Shown in pieces: positions 35,583-45,622 of a DNA stretch of 64,000 nucleotides. Where the stretch lies: contig OU452211.1 in the NCBI GenBank assembly GCA_911728435.2, forward strand, positions 8,352,428-8,416,427, in the 5' to 3' direction. A program made the position numbers and the translations under genes. This stretch comes from Apoderus coryli. Lineage: Eukaryota; Arthropoda; Insecta; Coleoptera; Attelabidae. Below the pieces are notes generated by a model. That model saw only the letters and a list, made by a program, of their open reading frames with translations, did not search any database and was not told the DNA's origin. Every line of letters begins with the position of its first letter. Position 1 is the stretch's first letter.

Positions 35583-35680
35583 ACTAGGTATATGATATAC
35601 TAAGTAACTCTTATTGGTCAAAAAAGTTCTCTTACGTTTATGTATTTTCTTGTACTTTTTTAACAGTAGCTACTTTCTTA

Positions 35681-36356
35681 ATTTGTAACTAATTGTGTAA
35701 GAGGAATCTTTGATTTGTTTTGGCGAATAAACATTGCTGATATTCGACGAGAAAATTAACACTTTATCAATCAAAATAGTAAGCGGAAATCTTCTATTTT
35801 TTATAATACTTAAATACTTCAGTAATCTTAATTCTAAGAAACAAAAGTACCCTGCTGCGGTTGTTAACTGATGGATAATTATTTTCCGAACACCAAACAT
35901 TGAAGGGACATTAAATAATACACGACTTACCTAAAGCAGTATGAATTTTCCGTATCAACAGATTAACTGGTACGCTTTTACTTCTCATGTTTCACAAATT
36001 AATTCAACACACAATATAATTTGTAACTAATTGTGTAAGAGGAATCTTTGATTTGTTTTGGCGAATAAACATTGCTGATATTCGACGAGAAAATTAACAC
36101 TTTATCAATCAAAATAGTAAGCGGAAATCTTCTATTTTTTATAATACTTAAATACTTCAGTAATCTTAATTCTAAGAAACAAAAGTACCCTGCTGAGGTT
36201 TTTAACTGATGGATAATTATTTTCCGAACACCAAACATTGAAGGAACATTAAATAGTACACGACTTACCTAAAGCAGTATGAATTTTCCGTATCAACAGA
36301 TTAACTGGTACGCTTTTACTTCTCATGTTTCACAAATTAATTCAACACACAATATA
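35681..36356. repeat. Near-identical 338 bp tandem duplication
   Basis: ATTTGTAACTAATTGTGTAA at 35681 recurs at 36019, and the whole 338 bp between matches with only about four visible base differences (for example CTGCTGCGGTTGTTAAC against CTGCTGAGGTTTTTAAC). The second unit ends at CAACACACAATATA. Two adjacent minus-strand frames (35670-35900 and 35999-36238) are the same sequence read twice and show no known domain. The high identity in otherwise decayed DNA implies a recent duplication, or possibly two LTR-like units without an interior. Confidence 0.9.
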
Positions 36357-37048
36357 AACAACAAAAAATAAACAAATCAAAATAAAAACTTGTCACAAAG
36401 TAAAACACAACAAAATTCAAAATTACTGCTACTGTCAAATATCACTTGACGTATCATTGCTTTCATATTAAACGGACTTCTGCTTCTTGTTTTTATTATA
36501 TAAAATAAAACTAATTTCAGGAAAAACAACAAAAATTGTTCACTATTATTTCTCACAATAATAATTTATTTACTAACAATGGTAATTATTGGTTATTACA
36601 CGAATTCTGTTCTCTATTTAACTTAATAAAGTTTCCGAGGCTCAACGACCTTATTGGCGCGAGGTCCAATTTGAAACTGTTCTGTTTACATTCGGGTCTC
36701 GCGTTAACGGCGAGTTCGGCTCGAGTATTCACGAGACGACAACAGTTTGTACGGTTCTTATCCGGTTCGTGTGTGACTGACTGATAGACATACACGGACG
36801 ACAGGACACTCATTGGAGTGTGTGCGCCGGTTGGCAGTGGTAGGGAGATATGAGGGGATGGGAAATTTGTTGATTATGCGGTCCATCTCGAAAAAAAAAG
36901 TCACTGGTTGTTGTGACAATCAGTTTTCCCCTCTTCAGGTCCGCGAAGATTTGTTCAGTAGCTTACTTTGAATAATATATCGGAAAGAAACATATATTAT
37001 GACATTTTTTGTTTGACATAACGAACTTATTGAGCAACATGGCATACC
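36357..37048. other. No gene recognised; locally GC-richer
   Basis: 36630-36880 is distinctly less AT-rich than its surroundings, with several CG dinucleotides. It could be part of an LTR or an unrecognised promoter, but no supporting element was found. Confidence 0.35.
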
Positions 37049-37939
37049 ACCTAGGACAGTGGTCGCGAACCCGTCGATCGCGAGCCCCTGGTAGCTCGCG
37101 AAGATAATTCTGGTAGCTCGCGAACATATATATCCACATGCCAAACGACAGGCGGAGGATTCCTCATCTTAGGTCTTGATTAGGTCCTGTATGATAGCGT
37201 CCCAAAAAATTGAAATCTGGTTCCCTAATGATGGGATCGTGATATTTACGCAGGACAATCATATTATGAAGGGCTATCTACATGCCAAATGACATGCGGA
37301 GGATGCCTCATTATGGATAGTTTATTAGGTCTTGATTAGGTCCTGTATGATAGCATCCTATACCAAACCAAGGCCCCAAAAAATTGAAATCTGGTTCCCT
37401 ATGAATGGGGTCGTGATATTTACGCAGGACAATCATATTATGCTACATGCCAAACGACATGCGGAGGATGCCTCGTTAAGGATAGTTTCTTAGGTCTTGA
37501 TTAGATCCTGTATGATAGCGTCCTATACCAAACCAAGCCCCAAAAATTGAAATCTGTTTTCCTAATAATGGGGTGGTGAAATTTACGCAGGACAATGATA
37601 TTATGAAGGGCTATTTGGATGCCAAACGACATTCTTCGGAACGGTCATTAAGGATAGTTTCTTAGGTCTTGATTAGGTCCTGTATGATAGCTGGTTCCCT
37701 AATAATGGGGTCGTGACATTTACGCAGCAGGACAATGATATTATGCAGGGATATTTTCATGCCAAACGACATACGCCTAAACGGTCATTAAGGATAATTT
37801 CTTAGGTCTTGATTAGGTCCTATACCACACCAAGGCCTCAAAAACACTGTACATTAAAAAAAAAAGTAGATCACTGTACATTCTACAATTAGCGAAGGTG
37901 CTCAATACATTCAGAAGGTTGGCGACCACTGACCTAGGA
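37049..37939. mobile_element. hAT-type MITE with 8 bp target duplication and internal tandem repeats
   Basis: The element runs 37057-37931. It starts CAGTGGTCGCGAACC and ends GGTTGGCGACCACTG, short imperfect terminal inverted repeats of hAT type. It is flanked on both sides by ACCTAGGA (37049-37056 and 37932-37939), an exact 8 bp duplication as hAT transposases make. Next to the left end GATCGCGAGC-CCTGGTAGCTCGCGAAG repeats GTAGCTCGCGAA. No coding sequence. Mobilisation would need a hAT transposase from elsewhere. Confidence 0.9.
37131..37830. repeat. Degenerate tandem array inside the hAT MITE
   Basis: CATGCCAAACGACATGCGGA-type phrases recur at about 37137, 37281, 37446, 37618 and 37758 (spacings 144, 165, 172 and 140). 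Units share TTAGGTCTTGATTAGGTCCT, GTATGATAGC and ATTTACGCAGGACAAT. Unit length varies because of internal deletions. Confidence 0.85.
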
Positions 37940-39365
37940 GATGTTGTTCGAAATAGAGGTGGATCGATGACGCTATATGAACATACATTACATCATGTGG
38001 TTGTTCGGTTATAATTTTATAGGCAGCGAAATTAAGAAGGTAAGTTGGTAAGTATTATATATATTTGGAATGGTAATTTAATTTTCAAAACGAATATGCA
38101 AAAATATACAGAGTAGTCCATAAGAAAAATTACAAGTTTATGTCATAGTTTCAACACCAGTCTTTAAAAAAAAAACTAGAGACACCACTGGATTGCTCTC
38201 AAAAAAGTGCATTGCGAATATTTTCACAGAAACCAAAAATAATTATAAATAAATAAGTTACAGGGGTTGGTTAAAAATGCACAAAAGTCAAAACCACCCT
38301 GTATATTTTAAACGGTTCGAGATATCGAGGTGCGGTTTTCGGCATTTGATTTAGTTTGAAAATCGAGCTTGTGACATGTAGGTTACTTTTCTTCTAACTC
38401 CTCTAGAAATCGGTGTGATTTTTTGGCAGTTGGATTGGACAGATTATTGGTTCATTATATGAGTAATACCTACAGATAATGTAAGTAAAGTTTGCTCTTT
38501 GTATCAGCCAATTACCTATATTAACTCGAGGACAATATTCACATTAGGTATACCTAATAGCAGGTACCGTCGAGATCATTAACTGGAAATAGTGCATGTG
38601 TATTACTATTATGCATTATGTATAATAGTAGTATGCCTATACCTAATACCCATGTAATGTCGACTGTTCTATTCGTGTGTCCATGTCCGTCCGTCCGACT
38701 AAAGTGCCCAGCAATGGCCTCACCGAAGGAAACCCAGTTGGATATGATTACAATAAATTGCACGGTAATAGCGCGGTAATGTTCTCTGTGTTTACGTGTA
38801 TCTCTCTTTCTATCTCTACTTTGTTGTGGTGGTGCAGCGTTTTTCACAGTGGTGTTGCACATTGGTTTTATGTTCATTTACATTTTTTTTTACATCAGAT
38901 ATTACAATAATGTGTTTTGTCTTCTATACGGTAATATAAACATTAAAATATTCATACTTTCCAGACTGCGAAAATTGGAATCAAAGTTAACAAGAATTTT
39001 GGATTTGAAACTACACTGTGGAACACATTGAAAATCTCTGGCATAGTACGTAGGTGGATGTTTTGAACAATCTAGTAGCCCCGGTTATACCGTAAGTATG
39101 GGTGTTAACTTCCTTATTTTAAAGACGAGTCTATCTAAATTATATTTTATTCCGTTATGCCGTTTTCGAACTATGTATTTGAATATTTATGTCAAAAATG
39201 ACGTTTGCAGATTATAGAATATAATTTATTTGTGAAGTTCCTACTGTAATTGAATGTATTGTAATTTGGTTATGTTTGTTTTATTGATGAACTTACAGTG
39301 CCTGATTGTTATGTTCTAGTTTGATATTATACATAGTAAAGATTTTGTAACTGGTCATGTTCTGA
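37940..39365. other. No gene recognised
   Basis: Has an ACCCTGTATATTTT end near 38293. GTCCATGTCCGTCCGTCCG near 38677-38699 is a simple patch. Frames at 38554-39031 lie on both strands and have no known motif. Confidence 0.4.
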
Positions 39366-39717
39366 TGTTCATTTTAGCTTGAAAAAGTGAAAATAAATTC
39401 ACGAAACGTTGCTGGATTTTGATTGAGTGTTGTGACTTTATTTCACACTACAACCCACTAATCCGTTTTTAAAAATTATAGAATATCTTCACAAGAAATA
39501 AGTTTTCGCGCCAACTATATGAATATTGTCATGGTAACCAAACTAATACAGCTAGAACGCATTTTACAAGATTCATGATCCAATCAAAACAACCTGTAGC
39601 GCATGTTTAGTGAATTTTTTGTTAGACAGTCGAAGGTCGAGGTTGCGGAATTAGTTTGTTTTCGTTAATACAGTGTGGATGGTGTGCGGGTGCAATTTAT
39701 TAAACATATTTTGTGCA

Positions 39718-39744
39718 ATGGAGGATTTTGTTGAAAAACTCCTG
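39718..39744 (+). other. Short ATG-led exon-like segment
   Basis: ATGGAGGATTTTGTTGAAAA and CTCCTG are followed directly by GTAGGT, a good splice donor form. It could be the first coding exon of the Penelope-like element or of an unrelated gene. No matching acceptor was identified. Confidence 0.2.
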
Positions 39745-39883
39745 GTAGGTAATATTTAATATAATTGACTTGAATTCTGGCCTTTTAAGACTCTCATACC
39801 CCGAATTCAGACCATAATGCATAAAAAAGCAAAATCCACTTTACAAAAACCGGTTACCCTATACATTTCATTGACAAAATATT

Positions 39884-40222
39884 CAAAAAAAGGATTCACA
39901 ACTTTACAATGAAGCTACTAACAAAATAATAAAAAAGAACGAACACTACCTATTATTACCATATTATGCAAAAGGCCTATCAGAAACATTTCAGAGGAAG
40001 CTAAAAAAATTCAATTTGACAGTGTGTCATAAAAATTCCAATACTTTCAAAAATAACCTATACAGTAATCTAAAAAGGAAAACACCTAAAATGAGAAAAA
40101 CACATGTAGTTTACGAAATACCATGTAGAGATTGTAATAACGTATACATCGGACAAACAAAACAACACCTGGAAAAAAGAATAGCTTTCACAAAACAGCA
40201 AATCTCATCATCACACTTTTGA
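39884..40222 (+). pseudogene. Penelope-like element, linker and GIY-YIG endonuclease N-terminal part
   Basis: The open stretch reads NEATNKIIKKNEH, LLLPYYAKGLSETFQRKLKK, FNLTVCHKNSNTFKNNLYSN, then HVVYEIPCRDCNNVYIGQTK and QHLEKRIAF. The block Y-IPC--C---YIGQT---L--RI is diagnostic of the GIY-YIG endonuclease of Penelope-like elements, including the CxxC that precedes YIG. LPYYAKGLSE/LSxxI is the usual linker between RT and endonuclease. A stop at 40220 truncates the endonuclease before its catalytic Glu. Confidence 0.8.
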
Positions 40223-40510
40223 CGAGAAAAAAAAGAGAATTTTTAGAAATGATCTATATAAAGAAACAAAAAAAAAATTTAAATGACAGAACATACATCC
40301 AATACTTAAGCAATATCATAACTTAATAAGAAATTCCACAAATTTCAAAAAAAATAAATAAATATAAAAAAACTCTAAATAGTACAGCAGATACTTTGGT
40401 CTAAGACAATTTCAGAGAATTTTCATAAACGTATATTAGCAACAATTTTTAAACTGTATTGTGTTTGTAACCGTGAAGGCCTGAAGTTAGACAAGCGAAA
40501 TGTATCTTTT

Positions 40511-40694
40511 CAGTAGTAATACCCGTAGGGTCTTGATAATACCGAGATAATTTTGTCATAGAGAATGCCAAAAGCGTGTTGCTTGATAATAGCCCAAGGC
40601 CGCAGGCCGAGGGCTATTATCCTTGAGCAACTCGCTTGAAGGATTCTCTATGACAAAAGTTTGAGTATTTAGCAAGGCCCGAGGAGTATTCGAT
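40511..40694. repeat. Large imperfect palindrome, copy 4 (complete)
   Basis: Outer left arm CAGTAGTAATACCCGTAGGG, then TCTTGATAATACCGAGATAA, TTTTGTCATAGAGAATGCC, a central GATAATAGCCCAAGGCCGCA-GGCCGAGGGCTATTATC, and the mirrored right arm to GAGGAGTATTCGAT. The most complete example for describing the structure. Confidence 0.9.
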
Positions 40695-40802
40695 AAGATA
40701 ATTTTTTACTTTGTAGATATCAAAAATTTGATTGTCAATCTGACGTTTAATAATTTTCAATACAAAATGTATTAGTTTTAATCAAACAAATATTATTCAT
40801 TT

Positions 40803-41957
40803 TTATTTAAAACTACAGTTGTGAAAAGTACTATTGGTAAATGTTAAATTGGAAGAAGAGTTTGCTGAAGTTGACGGATTGTTAATTTCCACTGTTGAAG
40901 AAATTCCTCGCATGGTGTTGATTTTTTCACCATGGCGTTCTTGGTTAATATTCAAGTACAGTTTAATTGAATTAGAGCTGCTTTGTCCTGATATTTTTAT
41001 TAATTGCTCTTCAGGAATTCCTTTATTTGCCAAATGGCTAACTATAGTTGATCTGTTCGAATGATTGGATAACTTTATACACTTAGTGTCCAAACCAATA
41101 GTTTGCGCGGATGATTTGATCCACATATTAATTGTGTTCTTGCTTACCGGTATATTGTCAAACCATATGTCACTTTCGGATTTCCAGAAACGGTTTGGTC
41201 TCAAGAATAGGCGACTGGAGGTAATATTTTTCCCCCTTTTGGATAATAATTTATGGAATAACCGAACAGGGCATGCACTTTCGTTTGCAATATTTGGAAC
41301 AAGCTACTTACTATTTGTACAACTTTTCGATCCTTCTTGGCATGTTTTACTGAATATTGGATTGTATTCAATTCTGTTGGTTGGCGTTCCATCATTATTT
41401 TTCTCAATCGTGAAATAATCTATAAGGCAATTAGCTGGTTCACCACCTCGCCAAGCTAACTCAACAGCTACACTATGGTAAAAATTTTTTTGTAAACCTT
41501 CTGGTGAGCATTAATCTCATAATCCAATGATTCTAGCCAAATCACTTGAACTCAAATTTGATGAACTGCATTTTCGTTTGTTTGGATCCTGCTGTAATCT
41601 TTTACGTTTTGCATTTCTTGCATCTCGCGCATTTTTGAATATCACACTGGTAAACGGGTCGAATACAATTTTGAAGTCATTGAAGTATTTTTCCTGGAAT
41701 AGCTTACTCGTAGTATTCCAAATTGTTTTTACAGTTGCTTCTTTATATTCAGTTCCGTCAGCTTTTCTCATAATTACCGCATAATCTTTCAATATATTAG
41801 CCAAATTATGCAAATTCGTTCGTATTCTCTGATCGAACAAAACTCGAGAAATATTTTCCATACATATTTGTTTGATTTGATTGTATATTTTGGTATATTA
41901 TTAGAAATAATATCATTAATTGCATCGTCAGATGCTATACCAAATCTTCGCGACATT
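40803..41957 (-). pseudogene. Crypton-like tyrosine recombinase, frameshifted, GH changed to GQ
   Basis: ATG at about 41957 starts MSRRFGIASDDAINDI. A deletion near 41815 shifts the frame; NLANILKDYAVIMRKADGTE continues (41861-41517) to a stop in LIGL. VELAWRGGEPANCLID lies near 41460-41420 and NNDGTPTNRIEYNPIFSK follows. The final 133-codon frame (41204-40803) gives FWKSESDIWFDNIPVSKN, KLSNHSNRSTIVSHLANKG, LIKISGQSSSNS and IKLYLNI. The active-site His of the GH box is Gln here, while Tyr and the HSNR box are kept. Confidence 0.78.
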
Positions 41958-42045
41958 TTTAAACCAGTTGTCAGTTTGACGTTGATTTGACACATGACTT
42001 AAATTTAAGTAATTTGATTGGTTACTATATTTATTAAAAAATTAT

Positions 42046-42970
42046 AGCTAAAAATTTTTTCAAGAACCTGAAAAAAATATTTTTTTTCCGTGTAGAACCC
42101 ACCTCGTAAGTAAGATATGGTTGCAGTGCATTGAAATTTCATTACGGATTTAATAATAAATATATAAAAGCAGTATAAATTATGTCTATATGATGTTGTT
42201 GGTTAAAAATTACCAGAAATACATGATGACTGCTTTATCGAAAGTTTACGTTATATCTTTACACATTCTCTGTTTTTTCGTTCGATTTTTTTTTAAAAAT
42301 ATGTTTGAGAAAGTATGCCACAGAAAATAATTTATTGAGATGAACTGATGCTTACTCTCCGAGATCTAAACAGAAGTGTATGGCTGTATCCAGACAAAAA
42401 AGAAAAATATAGCAACATGTTTTTTTTGGAAAAGTAAGAGCTAAAGCCAGAGCTGGGTCTATATTTTTAAAAGTAAGTAAGGTATAATTAATTTTGCTAT
42501 ATTTTCGATTGCAATTAAATTTTTTAAGTTAGTGAATAATAATTAATAAACTTACACAATTTGATTACATTTAATCTCTTGCAAACAATACTTAGTTGCG
42601 TATTATGGAAAATACTTTAAGATTTATCTTGAACTATCTACAACCTTGTGTTGTATTTGACTGACGAAAAGCTGTATCTTGCAAATATGTCGGCATTGCG
42701 CGGCGGTCTTTATTCTGATGTTGTTCTTCTAGAATTCAAAATTTTTCTTGATCTACCACTGTGAAACTAGAGTTCCAGTGATATAAAAGAGTTGGGATCC
42801 AAGCTTTTAATTAGTATTCCAGGCAACAAAATTAAAAAGCCGAGATCGGTTGTGATAAATGAGACATACAAAACAGAAAAGACTGCAAACAAATTGTAGA
42901 GAACAGTTTCGTAAAATACCTCAAATGGTATTTAAATGTAACAAATTCTGGAGAATACACAGCGACAATT
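42046..42970. other. No gene recognised
   Basis: A+T-rich with long T runs. The N-terminal part of the frame beginning 42859 (before 42971) has no motif. Confidence 0.4.
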
Positions 42971-43120
42971 TGGATGACTCTCGCGCAGATTTAACTAGTT
43001 TAAAAGAGTCATGTGGATGGAATTCGGCAATTGTTGCTGAAGGATACATTGAAGAATCTCTTAATGATAAAATTGAAGTACTCCAGAACCCTTTCATAAC
43101 CGCACACCAAGATTTTTTGA
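42971..43120 (+). pseudogene. Second Crypton-like recombinase family, C-terminal relic A
   Basis: DDSRADLTSLKESCGWNSA, IVAEGYIEESLNDK. This corresponds to the conserved end GADL--LKRHGGWKSSTVAEGYIE-S of another tyrosine recombinase family, in which Trp replaces the second active-site His and the Tyr in GYIE is the nucleophile. Here KRHG has become KESC. The same motif occurs at 49.6 and 63.0 kb. A minus-strand mariner relic follows immediately. Confidence 0.6.
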
Positions 43121-43148
43121 ATTGCATGTATGCTGGTCCCACTAATGC

Positions 43149-43439
43149 CTAAGGTTGTCTCAATCTTTGATAGGTCACATGACGATCTTGCGATATCAGT
43201 TCGCCCATAGCATCAATGGTTTTCGGAACAACAGCTGAATTTGGACGACCTTCACGAAATTCGTCTTCGAGTGAACTACGACCACGATTGCATTCACCAT
43301 ACCATCGATAAACACTGGTCTTTGATGGAGCTTCATCGCCAAAAATTGAATGAAGTTCATCCATGCACTGTTGCTGAGTTAATCCAAATCGAAAGTTGTA
43401 AAAAATAATCGCACGAAAATGTTCACGATTTAATCCCAT
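43149..43439 (-). pseudogene. Mariner transposase, N-terminal 96 codons
   Basis: MGLNREHFRAIIFYNFRFGL, TQQQCMDELHSIFGDEAPSK, TSVYRWYGECNRGRSSLEDE, then FREGRPNSAVVP and ISQDRHVTYQ. This is the tandem helix-turn-helix DNA-binding region of an insect mariner of SETMAR-like type. The frame is open from a good ATG but the catalytic domain is missing. Confidence 0.85.
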
Positions 43440-43608
43440 TTTTGGGCCGAGATGAATCTTTTAAGTTACTGTAAACAACACAAATAGCGCTCGTATGTCA
43501 AAACGTCCTGAGTACGTATAACCTCAAACATGTCCAACTTTACAATAGAGCTGTTGCCTGATTGCAACACCAGGGTTGCCAAATCCCGAAATATAAAAGG
43601 CAACCACG
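43149..43608 (-). mobile_element. Mariner element, 5' part, truncated
   Basis: The terminal repeat at 43576-43608 reads, on the minus strand, GGTTGCCTTTTATATTTCGG, matching the copy at 44901. The leader (GTTTTGACATACGAGCGCTA, GATTCATCTCGGCCCAAAAA) and the transposase start follow. The element breaks at about 43148, next to the Crypton-like relic. Confidence 0.8.
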
Positions 43609-44900
43609 AAAATCATAATAAAAAACCTTTAATCGCTTGTTCAAAACAAGGGGTAACTGTATCACTTTTCCAGTTAATTTCCGTCGCTTTTTTATTTTTA
43701 GTTGAACGACAAATTATGGTACATATTTGCTGTTTTATTTTTTGGCGTCAAATAATAAAAAATTGCTCATCTCTCGCTATTGTTAATGTGGAGATATTGC
43801 ACTTGCACCAGAAATTATTATTTAGCTTCAGATTATAAAAGGCACATATTGTACGGAGCTTCAAATAGTCTAACAACAAAATATCGAGCAAGCAGCATTA
43901 TTAAAGAAAAAACTAGATTTATTATAACCTTTGTTGTATTCATTGGTGTTTAGTTTCTTAAAATTATTTGTCCATAGATCCATGGAAATCAGTCAAGAAG
44001 AACAACGAAGTGAAGGTGCTAAATACTTCGGGATGCATGAAAGCTCCTCAGCTTTGAAGAAAATTGAGAAAGAAATTGGTATTGCAAGAACTATTGCTGC
44101 AAGAATTAAAAAAAAATTATACAGGGTGTCTCAGAAAAAAATTAAATTTGGTAGGTATACCTCATTAATATTACAATTTTAGGCGCATGTTTTTAAGGTA
44201 GAAAAAGTTCAAAAAACATGCTACTTCATTAGAAGGGTTTTCCAGGTCCGCTGCTGCCTTCATATTATCGTGAAGGATTCTAAGTCTCAGAAATGTTCCT
44301 GAACGATGATGAGGATGATCATACAGAATATACAAGATTGTTTAACAAAGAGCCTGAACCTAACTAATTAGCTATCATTATCGTATTCATAGCTTATCAT
44401 CCTAATTTCTCTGGTTAAAAGCAGGAGAAGATGTACCCATGGTTTACATTGATTCCATGATAGCAAAGAGCATATCCCCGCGTTAATGATAGGCGTGCGA
44501 CTGTATAGTTGCTAGTAGCAGTTTACCTATGTGGTAGACGATCTGCACCTGTACATGTGCGAACGGGCACATAAATCTGCAGGGCTGTAGAGTACACGAC
44601 ATGACGTTAGAGCACAGGACGAGAGGACGACAGTCAGAGAGCAAGCATATCTCGTTAATTCCACATCCGACATACCTCATCAGAACAATGTTTCATATTC
44701 CGGCATTGATTTACCGTATAACCGGTCCTTAGTTATCTGTAGGTGAAAACCAACGTATGTTTGTTGGTTTATGTTTGGTGTTGATCCCGATTTGCTCATG
44801 GATTGGGTTATAGAAAATTTGGAAATATTATTTTATTTCTTGATTTATTTAATATAAATGACATTACAATATAGTACTTACCTGCATATAATATACAACA
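43609..44900. other. No gene recognised
   Basis: Has TACAGGGTGTCTCAG near 44120. The 83-codon frame from 43931 (with MEISQEEQRSEGAKYFGMHE) is not recognised; its last third runs into the repeat end, so it is probably not a gene. Confidence 0.4.
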
Positions 44901-45622
44901 TACGAGGGTTGCCTTTTATATTTCGGGATTTGGCAACCCTGGTGTTGCAGTTGGACATTTTTAAGGTTTTACGAACTCAGAACGTTTTGACATACGGGCG
45001 CTATTTGTGTCGTTTACAGTAACTTAAAAGATTCATCTCGGCCCAAAAATAGAATTAAATCTTGAACATTTTCGTGCGATTATTTTTTACAACTTTCGAC
45101 GTGGATTAACTCAGCAACTTAATTCAATTTTTGGTCAAGGACCAGTGTTTATCGATGGTATGGTGAATTCAATCGTGGTTGTAGTTCAGTTCAAGACGAA
45201 TTTCGTGAGGGCGTCCAAAATCAGTTGTTGTTCCGAAAACCATTGATCCTGTGCGCGAACTGAGATTGCAAGATCGTTATGTGACCTATCAAGAGATTGA
45301 GACAACCTTAAGCATTAGTGGGACCAGCATACATTCAATATTGCATAAACATTTGACTGTCAAAAAAATTTGTTCATATTGTATCCCACACAATTTGTCA
45401 ATCGCTCAAAAAAAGGCTCGTGTCGATTGGTCGAAATAAATGCTCAAAAAATACGATCGCGGGGCTTCGAAACACGTCTATGACAGCGTGACAGGTAATG
45501 AATCGAGGATTTACGCGTATGAGCCCGAAAGTAAACAGCAGGCGACTGTACGGGTGTTTCAAGATGAGCCAAATCCAACAAAAGTTGTTCACGCACGAAG
45601 TACTTCCAAGCAAATGGTATAG
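44901..45622 (+). mobile_element. Mariner element, 3' truncated
   Basis: Terminal repeat TACGAGGGTTGCCTTTTATA at 44901, then TTTCGGGATTTGGCAACCC and the same leader as the copy at 43.6 kb, inverted relative to it. The two copies face away from each other about 1.3 kb apart. Homology ends near 45620. Confidence 0.8.
45036..45622 (+). pseudogene. Mariner transposase, N-terminal and first catalytic block, inactivated
   Basis: The expected start Met is changed (AAAATAGAATTAAATC). LEHFRAIIFYNFRRGLTQQ is followed by a deletion and frame changes. The frame from 45251 gives LRLQDRYVTYQEIETTLSI, SGTSIHSILHKHLTVKKIC and AQKKARVDWSK, then a stop. KYDRGASKHVYDSVTGNESR continues to PNPTKVVHARSTSKQMV and a stop at 45620. 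In VTGNESR the first catalytic Asp (VTGDESW in the family) is Asn. Inactive on several counts. Confidence 0.85.

Larger units (their letters stand above)
39366..40410 (+). mobile_element. Penelope-like retroelement remnant (ends and GIY-YIG part)
   Basis: Upstream near 39379-39412 lies TTGAAAAAGTGAAAATAAA-TTCACGAAACG, a short GTGAA/TTCAC stem ahead of GAAACG, like the degenerate hammerhead regions at Penelope ends. A coding relic with a GIY-YIG-like domain follows. The RT domain is missing. Recombinase copy 4 starts about 100 bp downstream. Confidence 0.6.
40511..42045 (-). mobile_element. Palindrome-tailed tyrosine recombinase element, copy 4
   Basis: One of the two most complete copies. 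Minus strand: 5' short terminal repeat (TTATTAAAAAATTAT at 42031-42045), leader, gene, inner short repeat ATAATTTTTTACT at 40698-40710, then the full palindrome 40511-40694. Part of the leader (the CCAATCACC block seen in copies 1, 2 and 5) is deleted. Confidence 0.75.

Noticed and set aside
35670..36238. Two paralogous small proteins (76 and 79 codons, minus strand)
   Set aside because: They are the same tandemly duplicated DNA read twice; no motif and no independent support.
36600..36880. GC-richer patch as a CpG-island promoter
   Set aside because: Too short and without a downstream gene; kept only as a note.
37131..37830. CRISPR-like array
   Set aside because: Units are continuous diverged tandem copies inside a hAT MITE.
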